DNA of 64,000 bases from Choanephora cucurbitarum (lineage: Eukaryota > Mucoromycota > Mucoromycetes > Mucorales > Choanephoraceae). The position numbers and the translations under genes are program-made. Positions 21,236-33,641 of the stretch are shown here, piece after piece. The stretch is from assembly GCA_025331435.1 (NCBI GenBank), contig JAIWNI010000004.1, positions 544,064 to 608,063 of the forward strand. The letters run 5' to 3'. Below the pieces are notes generated by a model that ran no database searches, was not told the origin of the DNA, and worked only from the letters and a program-made list of their open reading frames with translations. Position 1 is the first letter of the stretch, and each line of letters begins with the position of its first letter.

Positions 21236-23613
21236 ATGAGTTTTGAGCTTGATACATTGAGTTATGCGTTGCTCACCTCTATTGTTGGAGCAGCAGCTCT
21301 TCTGTCGATCCGCAACTCCAAATCTCCTGACATCCATCCTCTGTTGCTCAACACACAGTCAGATGTCTCGCGTCTTCGTCATCCCGAAGAAAGCGCCGTC
21401 TATCGCTCCAGAATGTATCCTATTGGTACACCTCTCTGTTCTACATTTGATAGAAGCATTCGTACTTTAACTGATTTCTATAAGGCTGGAGGACTTGAGA
21501 AGCATGCTTCTTGCGAGTTTTTAGCTCAAGAAAACTCGGAGTATGTAAGTAATACTTTGTTCGAACTTTTTCCATCGTTCGTTTGAGGGATATTGATTAT
21601 TCATTTTATTTGTAGTCAACTTATGGTAAACACTTTTTACTCATAAAAGAAACAACTTGAATAGACTGAACCATCCTCATTCATTATTATTTTTAATAGC
21701 TGATATCAATAGACAGGCTGCTCTTGTCTATCAAGGTCTTCGAGCTTTTGGTCAGCTTGAGCCTCAGGCTAGAAATCAAAAATCATTTGTTGGCATTTAT
21801 GCTAAAAGCTCTGCTTGTAAGTCTAACAGGAATAGTTTGCTACTTGGTATCACTTACAGTTCCCTTCTTCTTCTTTAACTGTTATCAGATACTGTTTTAA
21901 CAACTATTGGTAAATGAACTATTTTTTTATTGGTTATGTCAAGCCGTGTTACTCATTTTGGTTTTGTCAGCCTGTCATAGCAATGGACTGGTCATTGTTC
22001 CAATTTCCTCATCTGCAACATCATCTCACATATCACATGTCATCGGAAAGACATCACTCAAGCTGTTGCTAGTCGACTCAGATAATCTTGATCGTGTTTT
22101 ATCTCTTGCCAAGAATTCATCCTTGAAGGAAATTGTTGTCTTGGGCAAAGCATCAGCAGATCAGAAGAGATTAGCCAACAACCTTGGACTCGACATAATT
22201 GAATTTAACCAGTTGGAAGAGAAGGGCAGCTCAGCTACCTTTGAGCCTGTCACAGTTGGTAAACTATTTGATTCTCAATATATGAACTCCCAAGAAAAAC
22301 TAATTGCTTTGCTGCTGTAGCTGCCAATGATATTGCCAGTATTTACTTTAGCTCATCGGATGGAAAAGTAAGTTGATTGTGCAAAGAGAACAAAATGGTG
22401 TGTATTTATTCTGTTTGTTGATAGGAATCCAAGCTTGGTACTATCTTGACTCAAAAGGTACATCATTCTCCTTTAGTAGCTTGTAACTGCATTCTAATGT
22501 GTTCATCTATTTCTCGATAGAATTTGTTATCAATCATCTGTAAGTTTGTCTGAGACACACTGAATTGAAAACAAAAGCGAGATTGTACACAGTGTACTAA
22601 AGTATTGTATATAGCTTCATATCTCTTAGTTGTTCCTCCTCACCAAAAGGTTACACCAAATGATCGCTTATTTTTGAATTTGCCTATTGGTAAGCTAACA
22701 AGAGGAACCAGTTGAATATTACGATTTTTTTTAAATGTTGATAATGCTACCTTAGACAATGTATTTGGTCAAGTATTAGTCAGTATAGTTAGCTTTCTGG
22801 GTGGATCTATTGCCTTTGGAGACCAAGTGAACCAACATAATGATATTGATATTACAGTCTCTCTTGCACAAATTGCCAAAGCTAAACCTACTATTTTCGC
22901 AAGGTGAGCATCTTTTTAGCGCTCCATGACCAATTCAAATTGCCCTAACTCTCAACACAAATAGCGACTCGTCCTTTTTGCATCAAGTCAAAAACTTAAT
23001 CAGTTCCCGCTATGGAAAATCATTCTTATTCAAACGCGGTTATGACACAAAGAAGGCTTATCTCGAAGAAAGCCGCTTAGTGAACGATTGTAGATACGAC
23101 ATGTTGGTGTTCAGATCAATTCGTCAGAATTTGTTTGGTGGTCGCTTAAGATTGATTTATGTTGAACATGGTAACCTATAGATTTATTCTTTTTGAACTT
23201 CTTACTGATTTTAGCCATATCTTCCCAAAGACAAGAACGAAGATCCTGAATTAGCTACGTTTTTAAGAATTGTTCTAAGCGTCCAAGTACTCCAAACATT
23301 CAATATGCCAGAAACTTCTTCATCCGTGACAGCATCTATGTTTTATGATTACAACGCAGATCCTCAAGCTAAAGGCGCACCTTTACCTTCAAACGAAGTC
23401 AAGCTCATTGATGTACCTGAGCATTCGTTTACTGCTGAGGATAAGCCCAATCCTCGAGGTGAGATTTGGGTTCGTGGAAACAACGTGTTTGCTGGATATT
23501 ATGGTGACGAGACAGTAGCATCTGAAGTACTTGATGCTGATGGTTGGTTTGCAACTGGCTACCTTGGCGAAGTGTTACCCAATGGCACATTTAAAATTCA
23601 TGGTAGAAAATGA
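21236..23613 (+). pseudogene. acyl-CoA synthetase-like (AMP-binding) gene, degenerate and C-terminally truncated
   Basis: Follows the long-chain acyl-CoA synthetase plan: N-terminal hydrophobic segment (residues ~8-25), then YADINRQAALVYQGLRAFGQ, NGLVIVPISSS, FASDSSFLHQVKN, TFNMPETSSSVTASMFYDY, PRGEIWVRGNNVFAGYY. At least nine short introns are needed, including a 10-nt exon near 21616. Key motifs are altered: the P-loop-like YTSGTTG is YFSSSDGKES, and the catalytic TGD is TGYLGE. The ORF stops right after FKIHGRK, where active members continue with the lysine-bearing C-terminal lid domain. A missing base in an A-run at 23607-23611 could explain the stop, but the next 50 bp already meet the convergent mannosidase. 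The exon join near 23170-23216 also needs a frame shift. Either a pseudogene or an inactive paralogue. Confidence 0.75.
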
Positions 23614-23661
23614 TGGTAGTAAAGCTTCTTAAGCATCCCTTTTTTTTTCTTTTGTTTATTA

Positions 23662-25901
<2,240 letters not shown>

Positions 25902-26639
25902 GCTTGCAAGAGACTGAAGTAGTTTCTTTTTTGGAGAAACAAATTCACTTTGTGCTGCATTCTCAATATGCGACTATTTTCGTTTTCAGACAAAGATTCG
26001 TATTGTACATTCGTCTCACTCCAACATGAAAAAAAGAAATACAAGCTTTCAAATAAATACTGGCGGTTTTACAAAAAAAAAAGATAGAGCACTATTTGTT
26101 TGAAGTTCGATTCATCCCATACTTTGTTTCAAATAACAAGAATGCATGTCTCACTTTAAGGCACAAGACCTGTTTGATGGCTGACAACAAAGACTTTGCA
26201 TTGAATTATAAATCTAAATAAGCGGAGCATGAACAAGACAGGCAGCCTCGGATGATGAGTTAAGTAGGTGGCAAGATCAAAGACGACAATAATAGACACC
26301 AAGCATCTCGAAAAACAAATAGGGTAAGCAGACGCTTCAAAAACGATCCTAAACAAAGATGCAAGCTTCATCAAAATCCGTTGAACATAAGGAAAGAGAT
26401 CAAAACAAGGTTAAAAAAATATTTATCTACAGCTTCCGCTCCTATATAGTCTTTGTTCATAAATAAACTGATGCTTCTTACTGTCAAAAACAAAGGGTTT
26501 GCTGGCGAAAATCCTTCATCCTCTTATTGTTTGCTAAAGAGCCATCTATTTGTTCTTGGCAACATTGATTTAACAATCTGTTCTTGCTAACAAAAACTGA
26601 GCTTGTGGATACATTTTCAACAAAAAAAAAAGCTATATA
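25902..26639. other. intergenic, mannosidase promoter side, no gene
   Basis: AT-rich. Short frames on either strand lack coding character. The first ~150 bp upstream of 25901 are the likely mannosidase promoter. Confidence 0.45.
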
Positions 26640-26825
26640 CAGTCATCCCCCGATTTAAGGAACGAAATATAAGGAACGATTTTGATTTAGGGAACGGTCT
26701 TGAGGGAACCGAAGTTCGTTTAACGCTATAAATTCCTGCTATTGCTATGAGAAATAGGGAACGATTTTGATTTAAGGAACGGTGTCGAGGGAACCAAGAC
26801 TGTTCCCTAAATCGGGGGATGACTG
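26640..26825. mobile_element. pogo/Tigger-like MITE family A, 186 bp
   Basis: Ends cagtcatcccccgattta / taaatcgggggatgactg, flanked by TA at 26638-26639 and 26826-26827. A sub-terminal block (gggaacgattttgattta, then ggaacgg and gagggaacc) occurs twice in direct orientation, near 26677 and 26757. Same family as 8854-9357 and 15092-15595, but much shorter. Confidence 0.88.
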
Positions 26826-26879
26826 TACCATGACCCTATTTTTTTTTATAATTATTGACCCTTTCTTTTTGACATAACA

Positions 26880-29629
26880 ATGTCTACAGATCAACTTTAC
26901 AAAGCTTCAGAAGCGCCTCCCAACATCCCCAGCAACATTGTTTAACAGTCACTCAATACTCTTATTAGAGAGTACTCAATTAGAAACAGATTTGTCGTTT
27001 CTGTCACTCGATTTGACGCAAAAAGCTTAATCGCTCAGTATGTCAAAAGTGGCAAGCAAAGAATGATAGAAAGAATTGAGGATTATAGCAAATATCGTGC
27101 CAAAGCGAGTCGTAATACACAATGTCCCTACACTGTCAGATTCTTCAGGCCCGAAGACAGAACTTGTTTAATCTTCTTGACCCTAAGAACGAGAATGAGC
27201 TTTGCCATAATCATCCTATTGATGATCTTAATTTGCTATTAACTTCAAAGGGAGGCAAAAATATTCTTGAAGTAGATGACATGAGAAAGATTAGCTCGGT
27301 CTCGAGCAAAATTCGCCAGCTCGTAAGATTCAAAATATGATCAGTAGAGATAGTCTCTATAACAAATTGACTAGAGATGACGTTAGGAATATGAAATAGG
27401 TCTGCAATCAACAGACAAGATAAGCTTCCCAAAGAGCATCTATTGAATGAGCAAACGTATTGATTCAGCAAATGCAAAGCAACGGCTACATAACGTTTCA
27501 TGATTTTGATCAGACAATGTTCTTGAAATTTATTTTCTTTGCAAGCAAGCCTATGACAGAAAGAGCACAGCAGTTTCCCGAGGTACAGTACTACCCCGCA
27601 ATAACGGAATCAATATTGCATGGTTTTGGTGCCGTACAAACCTGAGATTGCAGTTATGTTAGGTATACACTTTTCACATTATATCATTGGTTCCTTCTCG
27701 GTCAAAGCAGGGTGAGAGAAGACGAAATTTTCGCAACAATGGATAACTCTGCATCCATACTGAATTCCGTTATTGCGGGGTAGTACTGTAATGGTCATAG
27801 ACGCAACCTACAAGACAAACAATCTTGGTATGCCATTGTTTGGTATCTATGGAGTTGCAAACATCGGTCAAAGATCTTTTAAGAGTTTTTCTGTGGCCTT
27901 TGCTTGGACACTAAACGAGCAGGAAACTACTTATTAATGGGTCCTTGAAACGCTCAAGAAATAAGTGAGTAGTGAATTACGTCAAACTGTGTTTGTCACT
28001 GACAAGTTGTACTGCTGAGTGATCACTACAACAAGAAGGCATTCAAAGATGATGTTGTTGTTGAAGAATTCAAATCGTGTGTTTCTGCTTTGATCAACTT
28101 CATTAGCTTTACAAAGTATTCTGAAAACATGAACAGAATCAACGAGATTCTTCTTAAGGACGAGTACTTCGTTTTCAGAGAAGAAAGAATGAAGTTCAAA
28201 AAATATCTTAAAAAATGGAAGTTGCGCTTGCATCAATAGGCTGCCAATTACACTTCCAAGATCAAAACAATCGGTTGTACGACCACTCAAAGGGCCGAGA
28301 GTGGACATGGTGCTCTAAAGCGCAAGATGATCTCGGCCTAACATCTCAGCGTTGCTTTTGATAGAGTACACGAGTATCTAAAAGACGTTGAGCATAGCTA
28401 TGAAGAGCAGAAGTTGAAGGAGAAAGATACCTATGATAAGGTCATCAGTGAGTATGACAACCTCAGCCATCTGCGTGATAAGATTGGTCACCTCGCTCTT
28501 TATAAATTGTGCGAGGAATTGTACAGAGAATATCCTGTCATCCCTGAGCATTACTCGGAATGTAACTGCAAGAACAGAGTTATATATAGCTTGTTTTGCT
28601 GTCATACATTTGATGCATTAGGGAATAAAAGAATTCAGCTATCCGACATATCTCGTCGATGGTGGATAGCCAATGAGCAAGAAGATCCAGATGCACCTAA
28701 AAGCTTTTCCAAAGATTGAATGAAGTATGTTGTTGCTTTGGAAGGAGTTTTCCGTGATGCTGAGGGTGATTGTGTGGAAGCAACTCGACTGATAGATGCA
28801 GTTAAGAATTCGCTCATTTGCAATACTGACTCACTTATTGATGACAGGTCTCACATAGCCGAAGAGCCTTAATCAATTCCAAAATTGACTCTTCAAGAAG
28901 CAACTGGGATCAAGAAACGGGGAAGACCTGCAAAAATCCAGCGTCTTTCTGCACTACCAAAAGACTTTGCTTCTGCTAAGTTTAGGAAAGCAACTGTTAG
29001 ATTTCTCTCTCTCTGCCGATATCAATCAATACAATGTTGTATCGACCTACAATCCAAAGAGCGACGGCTATTGTGGTTTTAGAGCAGCAGTATATCTAAT
29101 ATTTTGTGACGAAGAACGATTTGCTAAAGTAAAAGAAGCTATGCTTTCATTGATGTCAAAAGAATTCAAATATGACATTTCCTATGAAGACTTCTACCGA
29201 AGCTCATTTGGAATGATCACAAATGAAGTCAAAATGACTATCACATGTGGCATCGATTTGCACAAGAAAGAAAATGAAGTGACTCGCTATGATCGTCATA
29301 GAAAAACGAAAACAGCGGGTATGTCCTTTTGGTTTGATAACATTGATTGCATGCAAGTGCCGGCGGATGTTTACAGTCGTCCTTTCTGTTATCATCCAGA
29401 CCCTAGCAGCAAAAGCCAATTGGATACAGCCTTGACATACTTTCCTTTAGTTCTGCCCAGAAAGCTAAATAAAAAACCGATGCCTTTACATCTTCAGCAT
29501 ATAGGTGGAATTCATCGGGGAGCTGTAAAGTCAAAGAACTCTAGCAACAACCTTCCTCCTGCAAACAGAGTTTACTTTGACTCTCACCCTGACAACTTGA
29601 CGAACTACAACGTATATTGGAACAAATGA
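26880..29629 (+). pseudogene. MULE (Mutator-like) transposase fused to an OTU-protease-like domain, decayed
   Basis: Order of parts: N-terminal FAR1-like DNA-binding region (CPYTVRFF ... HNHPIDDLNLLLTSKGG), the start of the MULE core (TRDDVRNM), catalytic segment VMVIDATYKTNNLGMPLFGI, then RAESGHGALKR and CNCKNRVIYSLFCCHTFDAL. A basic linker (GIKKRGRPAKIQ) leads to a C-terminal OTU-like part with KSDGYCGFRAAVYLIF (Asp and nucleophile Cys) and an end at 29629. Several in-frame stops (26941, 27901-28030, 28238, 28720, 28870 areas) and one or two frameshifts break it; most stops fit CAA/CAG/CGA changes. A 203-bp MITE at 27586-27788 splits FPEV from MVIDATYKTN; removing it restores the frame. OTU domains in transposons are known; the role in transposition is not. 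Confidence 0.75.
27586..27788. mobile_element. MITE family B, 203 bp, TA target
   Basis: Inverted ends cagtactaccccgcaata / tattgcggggtagtactg, with TA at 27584-27585 and 27789-27790. No coding capacity. A second, diverged copy lies at 55728-55931. The CAGT...CC-CGC-ATAACG type of end resembles pogo-group elements. It is inserted in the MULE transposase reading frame. Confidence 0.9.
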
Positions 29630-29762
29630 GGACAGTTCCCCAAAGAAAGAACAAAAAAAAAAAGAACGAAACTTTGCTCAAAGACATCATATTAATAAAT
29701 TGAATAAAACAACATTCATAACCTTCTTACTAGAACAGCTCAAATATGCATTTAAATTAACA

Positions 29763-29842
29763 GTAGCGGTATATACGAGTAGTGGTATATACGAGTAGTG
29801 GTATATAAGAGTAGTGGTATATAAGAGTAGTGGTATATACGG
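29763..29842. repeat. 16-bp tandem repeat, five units
   Basis: Units of gtagtggtatatacga with small changes (gtagcgg in the first, tataaga in the third and fourth, ending acgg in the fifth). It lies between the MULE 3' end and the PNPOx-like gene. The motif ggtatatac also occurs once more just downstream, at about 29887. Confidence 0.9.
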
Positions 29843-29862
29843 CTTATATAATACATTGAAAC

Positions 29863-30437
29863 TCAGGTATGGATCGGGTGCGTCGTGGTATATACCCCCT
29901 CTGTTTCTTCCTTAGATGGCCAAGTGAATGCGGCTCTAGAAGCATCGTCTAAAATAGCCCACTGTCTTAATCTTTTTTCTTTCCAGTAAGCACTAGGTGG
30001 AGTATCTGAGCTTTCGATCTTGGGTGGTGGGAACCGTGTGATTTGGATAGGCGCTGAGGCAATATAGAACTTGCCTTTGAAGTTGTATTATTCGTTGGCG
30101 TTTGGCATCATCCAGCTTAGTTTTGTATTTGGATTAGATTGGATATCACCCATAAGACCATTGTCATTGATTGCCAGTGAGAACTTGAGAAATCGGGCAT
30201 CATCTTCAAGAAACCCCAAAAATGGGATACCGTGCATTGTGCTGCTGCCTGACCGCTTTATGTTATACATGGAAATATACACTAGAACAAGTTAGTGTCA
30301 AGTTGATTTTCTGATTGTTACTGACTACTTTCCTCATCTTTTTGTCCATGTTTGATTTGAAAATCGTAGTTTCTTAAATAGCTTTGATAAAGAATATCTT
30401 TCCAAGGTAAGCAGTCGCTGATTTCAAGTGAGTACAT
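29863..30437 (-). pseudogene. pyridoxamine-phosphate-oxidase-like FMN-binding protein (Alr4036 type), one in-frame stop
   Basis: Exon 1 30437-30333 approx. (MYSLEISDCLPWKDILYQSY ... HGQKDEE), an intron (gtagtc...ttctag), exon 2 from about 30285 (MYISMYNIKRSGSSTMHG ... ARFLKFSLAINDNG). Family signs are SNPNTKLSWMMPNANE followed by YNFKGKFYIAS, then APIQITRFPPP, the SAYWKEKRLRQWAIL segment and SRAAFTWPS near the C-terminus. Between NANE and YNFK stands TAA (30090-30088), where the family normally has Gln (E-Q-[FY]-x). Otherwise intact, with stop at 29865-29863. In the family the domain binds FMN; substrates are mostly undefined. Either a young pseudogene or a read-through stop. Confidence 0.7.
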
Positions 30438-30628
30438 GATCAATAAGATATAATTATAATCAATAAAAGAGAAAGAGAAAGAAATGAACGGGTTAATATA
30501 CGACTGTAACTGAACCTTTTTCTAGACGTACTTTAAAAAAAGTAGGAACAATAGCCTCAAATTGCATGTTCACTGTTTGACTCGTGTAGTACAATATGTG
30601 TCACCTGCAGAAAAACTTTTCCTAAGAT
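30438..30628. promoter_or_regulatory. divergent promoter between the PNPOx-like and JMJD7-like genes
   Basis: 191 bp between two divergent ATGs. It contains a purine-rich run (gagaaagagaaagaaatg) at about 30468-30485. The arrangement suggests shared regulation, but no specific site can be named. Confidence 0.4.
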
Positions 30629-31913
30629 ATGGTTGAACAACAAGAGATAGATAGGATTTTTATCAAGCACACTAAAGAATATCAAGGCAAATTGGAACAA
30701 AAAATCAGCCTAAAAAGACTAGCTGAATAAGTTGTTACTTTTTATAATAATAGAAATAAATGGTAGCAATGTCCAGATCTATTCTAAACCACCACCAGCT
30801 CTTGAATTCTTAAGAGAGTCTGTTCATCCCAATCGACCAGCTCTCATCAAAGGTTAAACACGAAAATAATAATAAAAATTTAACAAGTGAAAGGCTGACG
30901 GTTAAAACGAAATTGTAGGTGCATTTAATCATTGGCCTGCAAGAACTCAGTGGACTAACGACCATCTATGCTCGAAAATGGGAGACGCAACATTCACTGT
31001 GGCAAGTAAAGAATCAAAGGGAGACTGGCATATTTTTTGATGTTGGAAGGTACTAATGTTGGATCATGATATAGCTACACCGAATGGGTATGCAGACGCA
31101 GTAACGCATGATACTTTGACTCGAAAGGAATATTTCGCAATGCCATATAAAGCTCGCATGTCATTCAATGCCTTCCTAGATATCACAGAAGGCAGAACGG
31201 TAACTGAAAATGCACACTATGTCAGTCTTCAAAATGGTAGTCTTTCAGTTGAATATGGTTCCTTGGAGCAAGATGTGGATCAATCTATCGAATGGTGTAG
31301 TGAGGCGCTCGGCAAATCGCCGGATGCTGTTAACTTTTGGTTTGATGATTACAAAAGTATAACTTCGCTTCATAAGGATCCTTATGAGAATTGTTATGCT
31401 GCCATTCGAGAACAAAAGACATTAATTTTCTATCCACCTACCGAATATTACTGTATGCATGGTACTTATTATTTGTGAAGATAGCCTTTTTGTATTCCTT
31501 GTTTGTTTAGCGAAACCTCAATTTTAATATATAGAAACCATGTATCAAAATGCCATATTTGAGCCACACCCAACAACTGATCAGCTTGAACTAAAGCCAC
31601 TTGAATCTAAAACACCTTGGATTCCAGTAGACCCTCTAAATCCTGATTATAATCGATTTCCTCGATTGAGTCATGCCCGCCCAGTGATAGTAACAGTGGA
31701 AGAGGGTGATATGCTTTGTTTGCCTGCATTTTGGTTTCATCAAGTGATGCGGAAAGGATAAGAGGGTGTGATTGTCATTAATTATTGGTATGACATGGAT
31801 TATCGTAATTCCCTGTTTTCAACTGTTGGCCTGTATCGTAAATATGGTTCACAGGTGTTATAGAAGGCAATCGTGAATTATTAGATGATGTAAACGACGA
31901 AAGTGATGGATAG
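30629..31913 (+). pseudogene. JMJD7-like JmjC (cupin-8) oxygenase, with in-frame stops
   Basis: The family comprises 2-oxoglutarate/Fe(II) lysyl hydroxylases acting in the cytosol or nucleus. Exon-like parts: MVEQQEIDRIFIKHTKEY (30629), IYSKPPPALEFLRESVHPN, GAFNHWPARTQWTNDHL, TPNGYADAVTHD, NFWFDDYKSITSLHKDPYEN (the H-x-D iron-binding pair is in SLHKD), TLIFYPP, PRLSHARPVIVTVEEGDML, LPAFWFHQV (distal His) and VIVINYWYDMDY. Stops: TAA at 30728-30730 after RLAE, unless an unusual intron begins there, and TAA at 31759-31761 in the exon after FHQVMRKG. Iron ligands are all present, so decay looks recent. The C-terminus (GNRELLDDVNDESDG) depends on a last small intron and is uncertain. Confidence 0.72.
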
Positions 31914-32052
31914 TTATGGACTGAGAGAAGAAGCTGACTAATCTTAGAAGACCAACTAGAATTAGCATGAGTAGCTAGTTTTTGTCAGACCACAAAACTC
32001 ATAAATGATCATTTTTTCGCCTATGGTACTAGTTTGGTTGATTTCTTGTGTA

Positions 32053-32560
32053 CTAACTTGTTTCTCGCTGGAAGGGGTGACTTGTCTTGGTACAAGAAAG
32101 ACCTTCCAAAAGGCTTGCTTTGGCTTCAATTTCCTCCTAGTAATCAGAAAATAATTAAAGATTGTGAGTAACCGCATCATAAAAACGAATCAAGCATAGC
32201 TACCTTAAAAAGAATCATCGTCTGCATGTTCTTTACGAGTGAGCTTATATGATCGCATGCCTCAGGAAGGCGGCCAACAGACATCTCGCGAAGGAGGTAA
32301 ATGCCATTCTTGTGTAGGGCGAGCTTGTAGTTCATGATTCTATGCCCATGAATCAATGTACCATATGAGCAAGCAGCCTCCAAGGGACAGCCGCGAATGA
32401 CAAAGCGAATGCAAATTACTGAAGGCAATACAAGTTGTCTTGCGAACTGTAAGTGGTTTAGTAGACACTATAAGCAACGTTGTCTGGACAGAGGACTGTT
32501 TCGGATCACCACTAGAGGTTTTTGATTGTAACACCGACATATTTTTCGAACTCAAAATAG
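32053..32560 (-). pseudogene. C-terminal fragment related to the palindrome gene family
   Basis: Minus-strand segments TSSGDPKQSSVQTTLLIVST, then VICIRFVIRGCPLEAACSYG and YKLALHKNGIYLLREMSVGR, then HISSLVKNMQTMILFK. An intron (gtagct...ttactag) and EEIEAKASLLEGLS follow, with stop at 32055-32053. The order (hydrophobic strand, G-C/L-x-LE, LPEACDHISSLVKNM) parallels the C-terminal third of the arm gene (FKMIGLQLEML ... LIGRRIMENVESLL). The N-terminal nuclease-like core is missing. Relationship is by eye and moderate. Confidence 0.4.
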
Positions 32561-32672
32561 TTTCCTTTTCTAGTTTAGCAAAATAAAGGAGCTTGCTTTT
32601 TTTATTTTCAGACGAATCAGTGAATTTTATGCAAAATGTATAATAAAATAATTTTATTGGATTGAATGAGGC

Positions 32673-32939
32673 CAGTTAAATCCATTAGCTACTAGGCTCT
32701 GGATAGCTGTTATTAGGCCTCTGAATGGCTACTGCTAGGCTTGATATACCAGAGTGCAGTTGATTGTCTTTGGAAGCAACGTAGTGAGGTAACGGATATT
32801 ACAGCCTAAATGCCTGTCTACTTGTATTTCGGGGTCAATCTACTGCACCCTGGTATATCAAGCCTAGCAGTAGCCATTCAGAGGCCTAATAACAGCTATC
32901 CAGAGCCTAGTAGCTAATGGATTTAACTGACAGTATTGT
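32673..32939. mobile_element. fold-back (MITE-like) inverted-repeat element, 267 bp
   Basis: Arms of about 85 bp: 32673 onward (cagttaaatccattagct) pairs almost perfectly with the segment ending at 32939 (agctaatggatttaactg). The loop is about 95 bp. There is no coding capacity and no clear target-site duplication. Likely forms a long hairpin. Confidence 0.85.
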
Positions 32940-33520
32940 AACTAAGTGAACCATAGACTATCAAGTGCTTGGCCTACCTAAATTGATCATGATAAGTATA
33001 AGTAATTGTGGTGACTTATGATAGATACACAGCAATAGAGCAATACTTATAGATAGAAAGCAGTTCGGTTTAAGCTTCTGTATGTGCGGCTTTATTAGTA
33101 TATCCTAGCGAAATAAAAGATCTTGTTAGACAACTTTTTTCTTGTAACATGCAATAGTAGATGACTTACTGCAACCTCTTATCTTGACTTTCTGTTCTAG
33201 CGTTAACTAAAATTAGTGAGCAATAAAGAGAGAATATAGTTGTCTCTTACCCAATATGCTCCTAAAAGACTGAAGAGAGCAGGAGGTTTAATAAAGAAGA
33301 TGAGCAGGTGGTGGTTCTTTGACCATTAGAAAAAAAAAGGCATGCAAAAGAAAAATAAAAATAAATTCTAATTGCTAAGTCCACTCACTTAGGATGCACA
33401 TAGAATAGTACTAGCGTGCGCCCTCCCACCCTACTCTAAGTCCAATGAGATTCCGTTTGAATATTCTCAATTACTGATTGGATTTATTTTAAATTTGTTT
33501 CAGAACTTGTGAGTAATCCC
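32940..33520. other. intergenic, no gene
   Basis: AT-rich stretch between the fold-back element and the first LINE. No coding exon or repeat could be supported on either strand. Confidence 0.45.
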
Positions 33521-33537
33521 AAAATCACATCGAATGA
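33521..33537. repeat. target-site duplication of LINE 1 (5' copy)
   Basis: The 17 bases aaaatcacatcgaatga recur directly after the poly-A tail at 38893-38909. A long, perfect duplication plus an A tail is the signature of target-primed reverse transcription. Confidence 0.93.
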
Positions 33538-33641
33538 AAAGCTCTTTCGTATATTCATCACTGGAATATAGTTTGAGAGCAACATATTACTACTAGCACT
33601 ACCAACCTTCTTTTTATTTTCTCCAATACCTTTCACTGTCT

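Noticed and set aside
26156..26374. Minus-strand ORF of 72 codons upstream of the mannosidase
   Set aside because: Hydrophobic, AT-driven composition, no motif and no splice context.
30728..30768. Intron to remove the first JMJD7-like stop
   Set aside because: The only possible donor is gttgtt, non-canonical, and the phase does not fit; a true stop is more likely.
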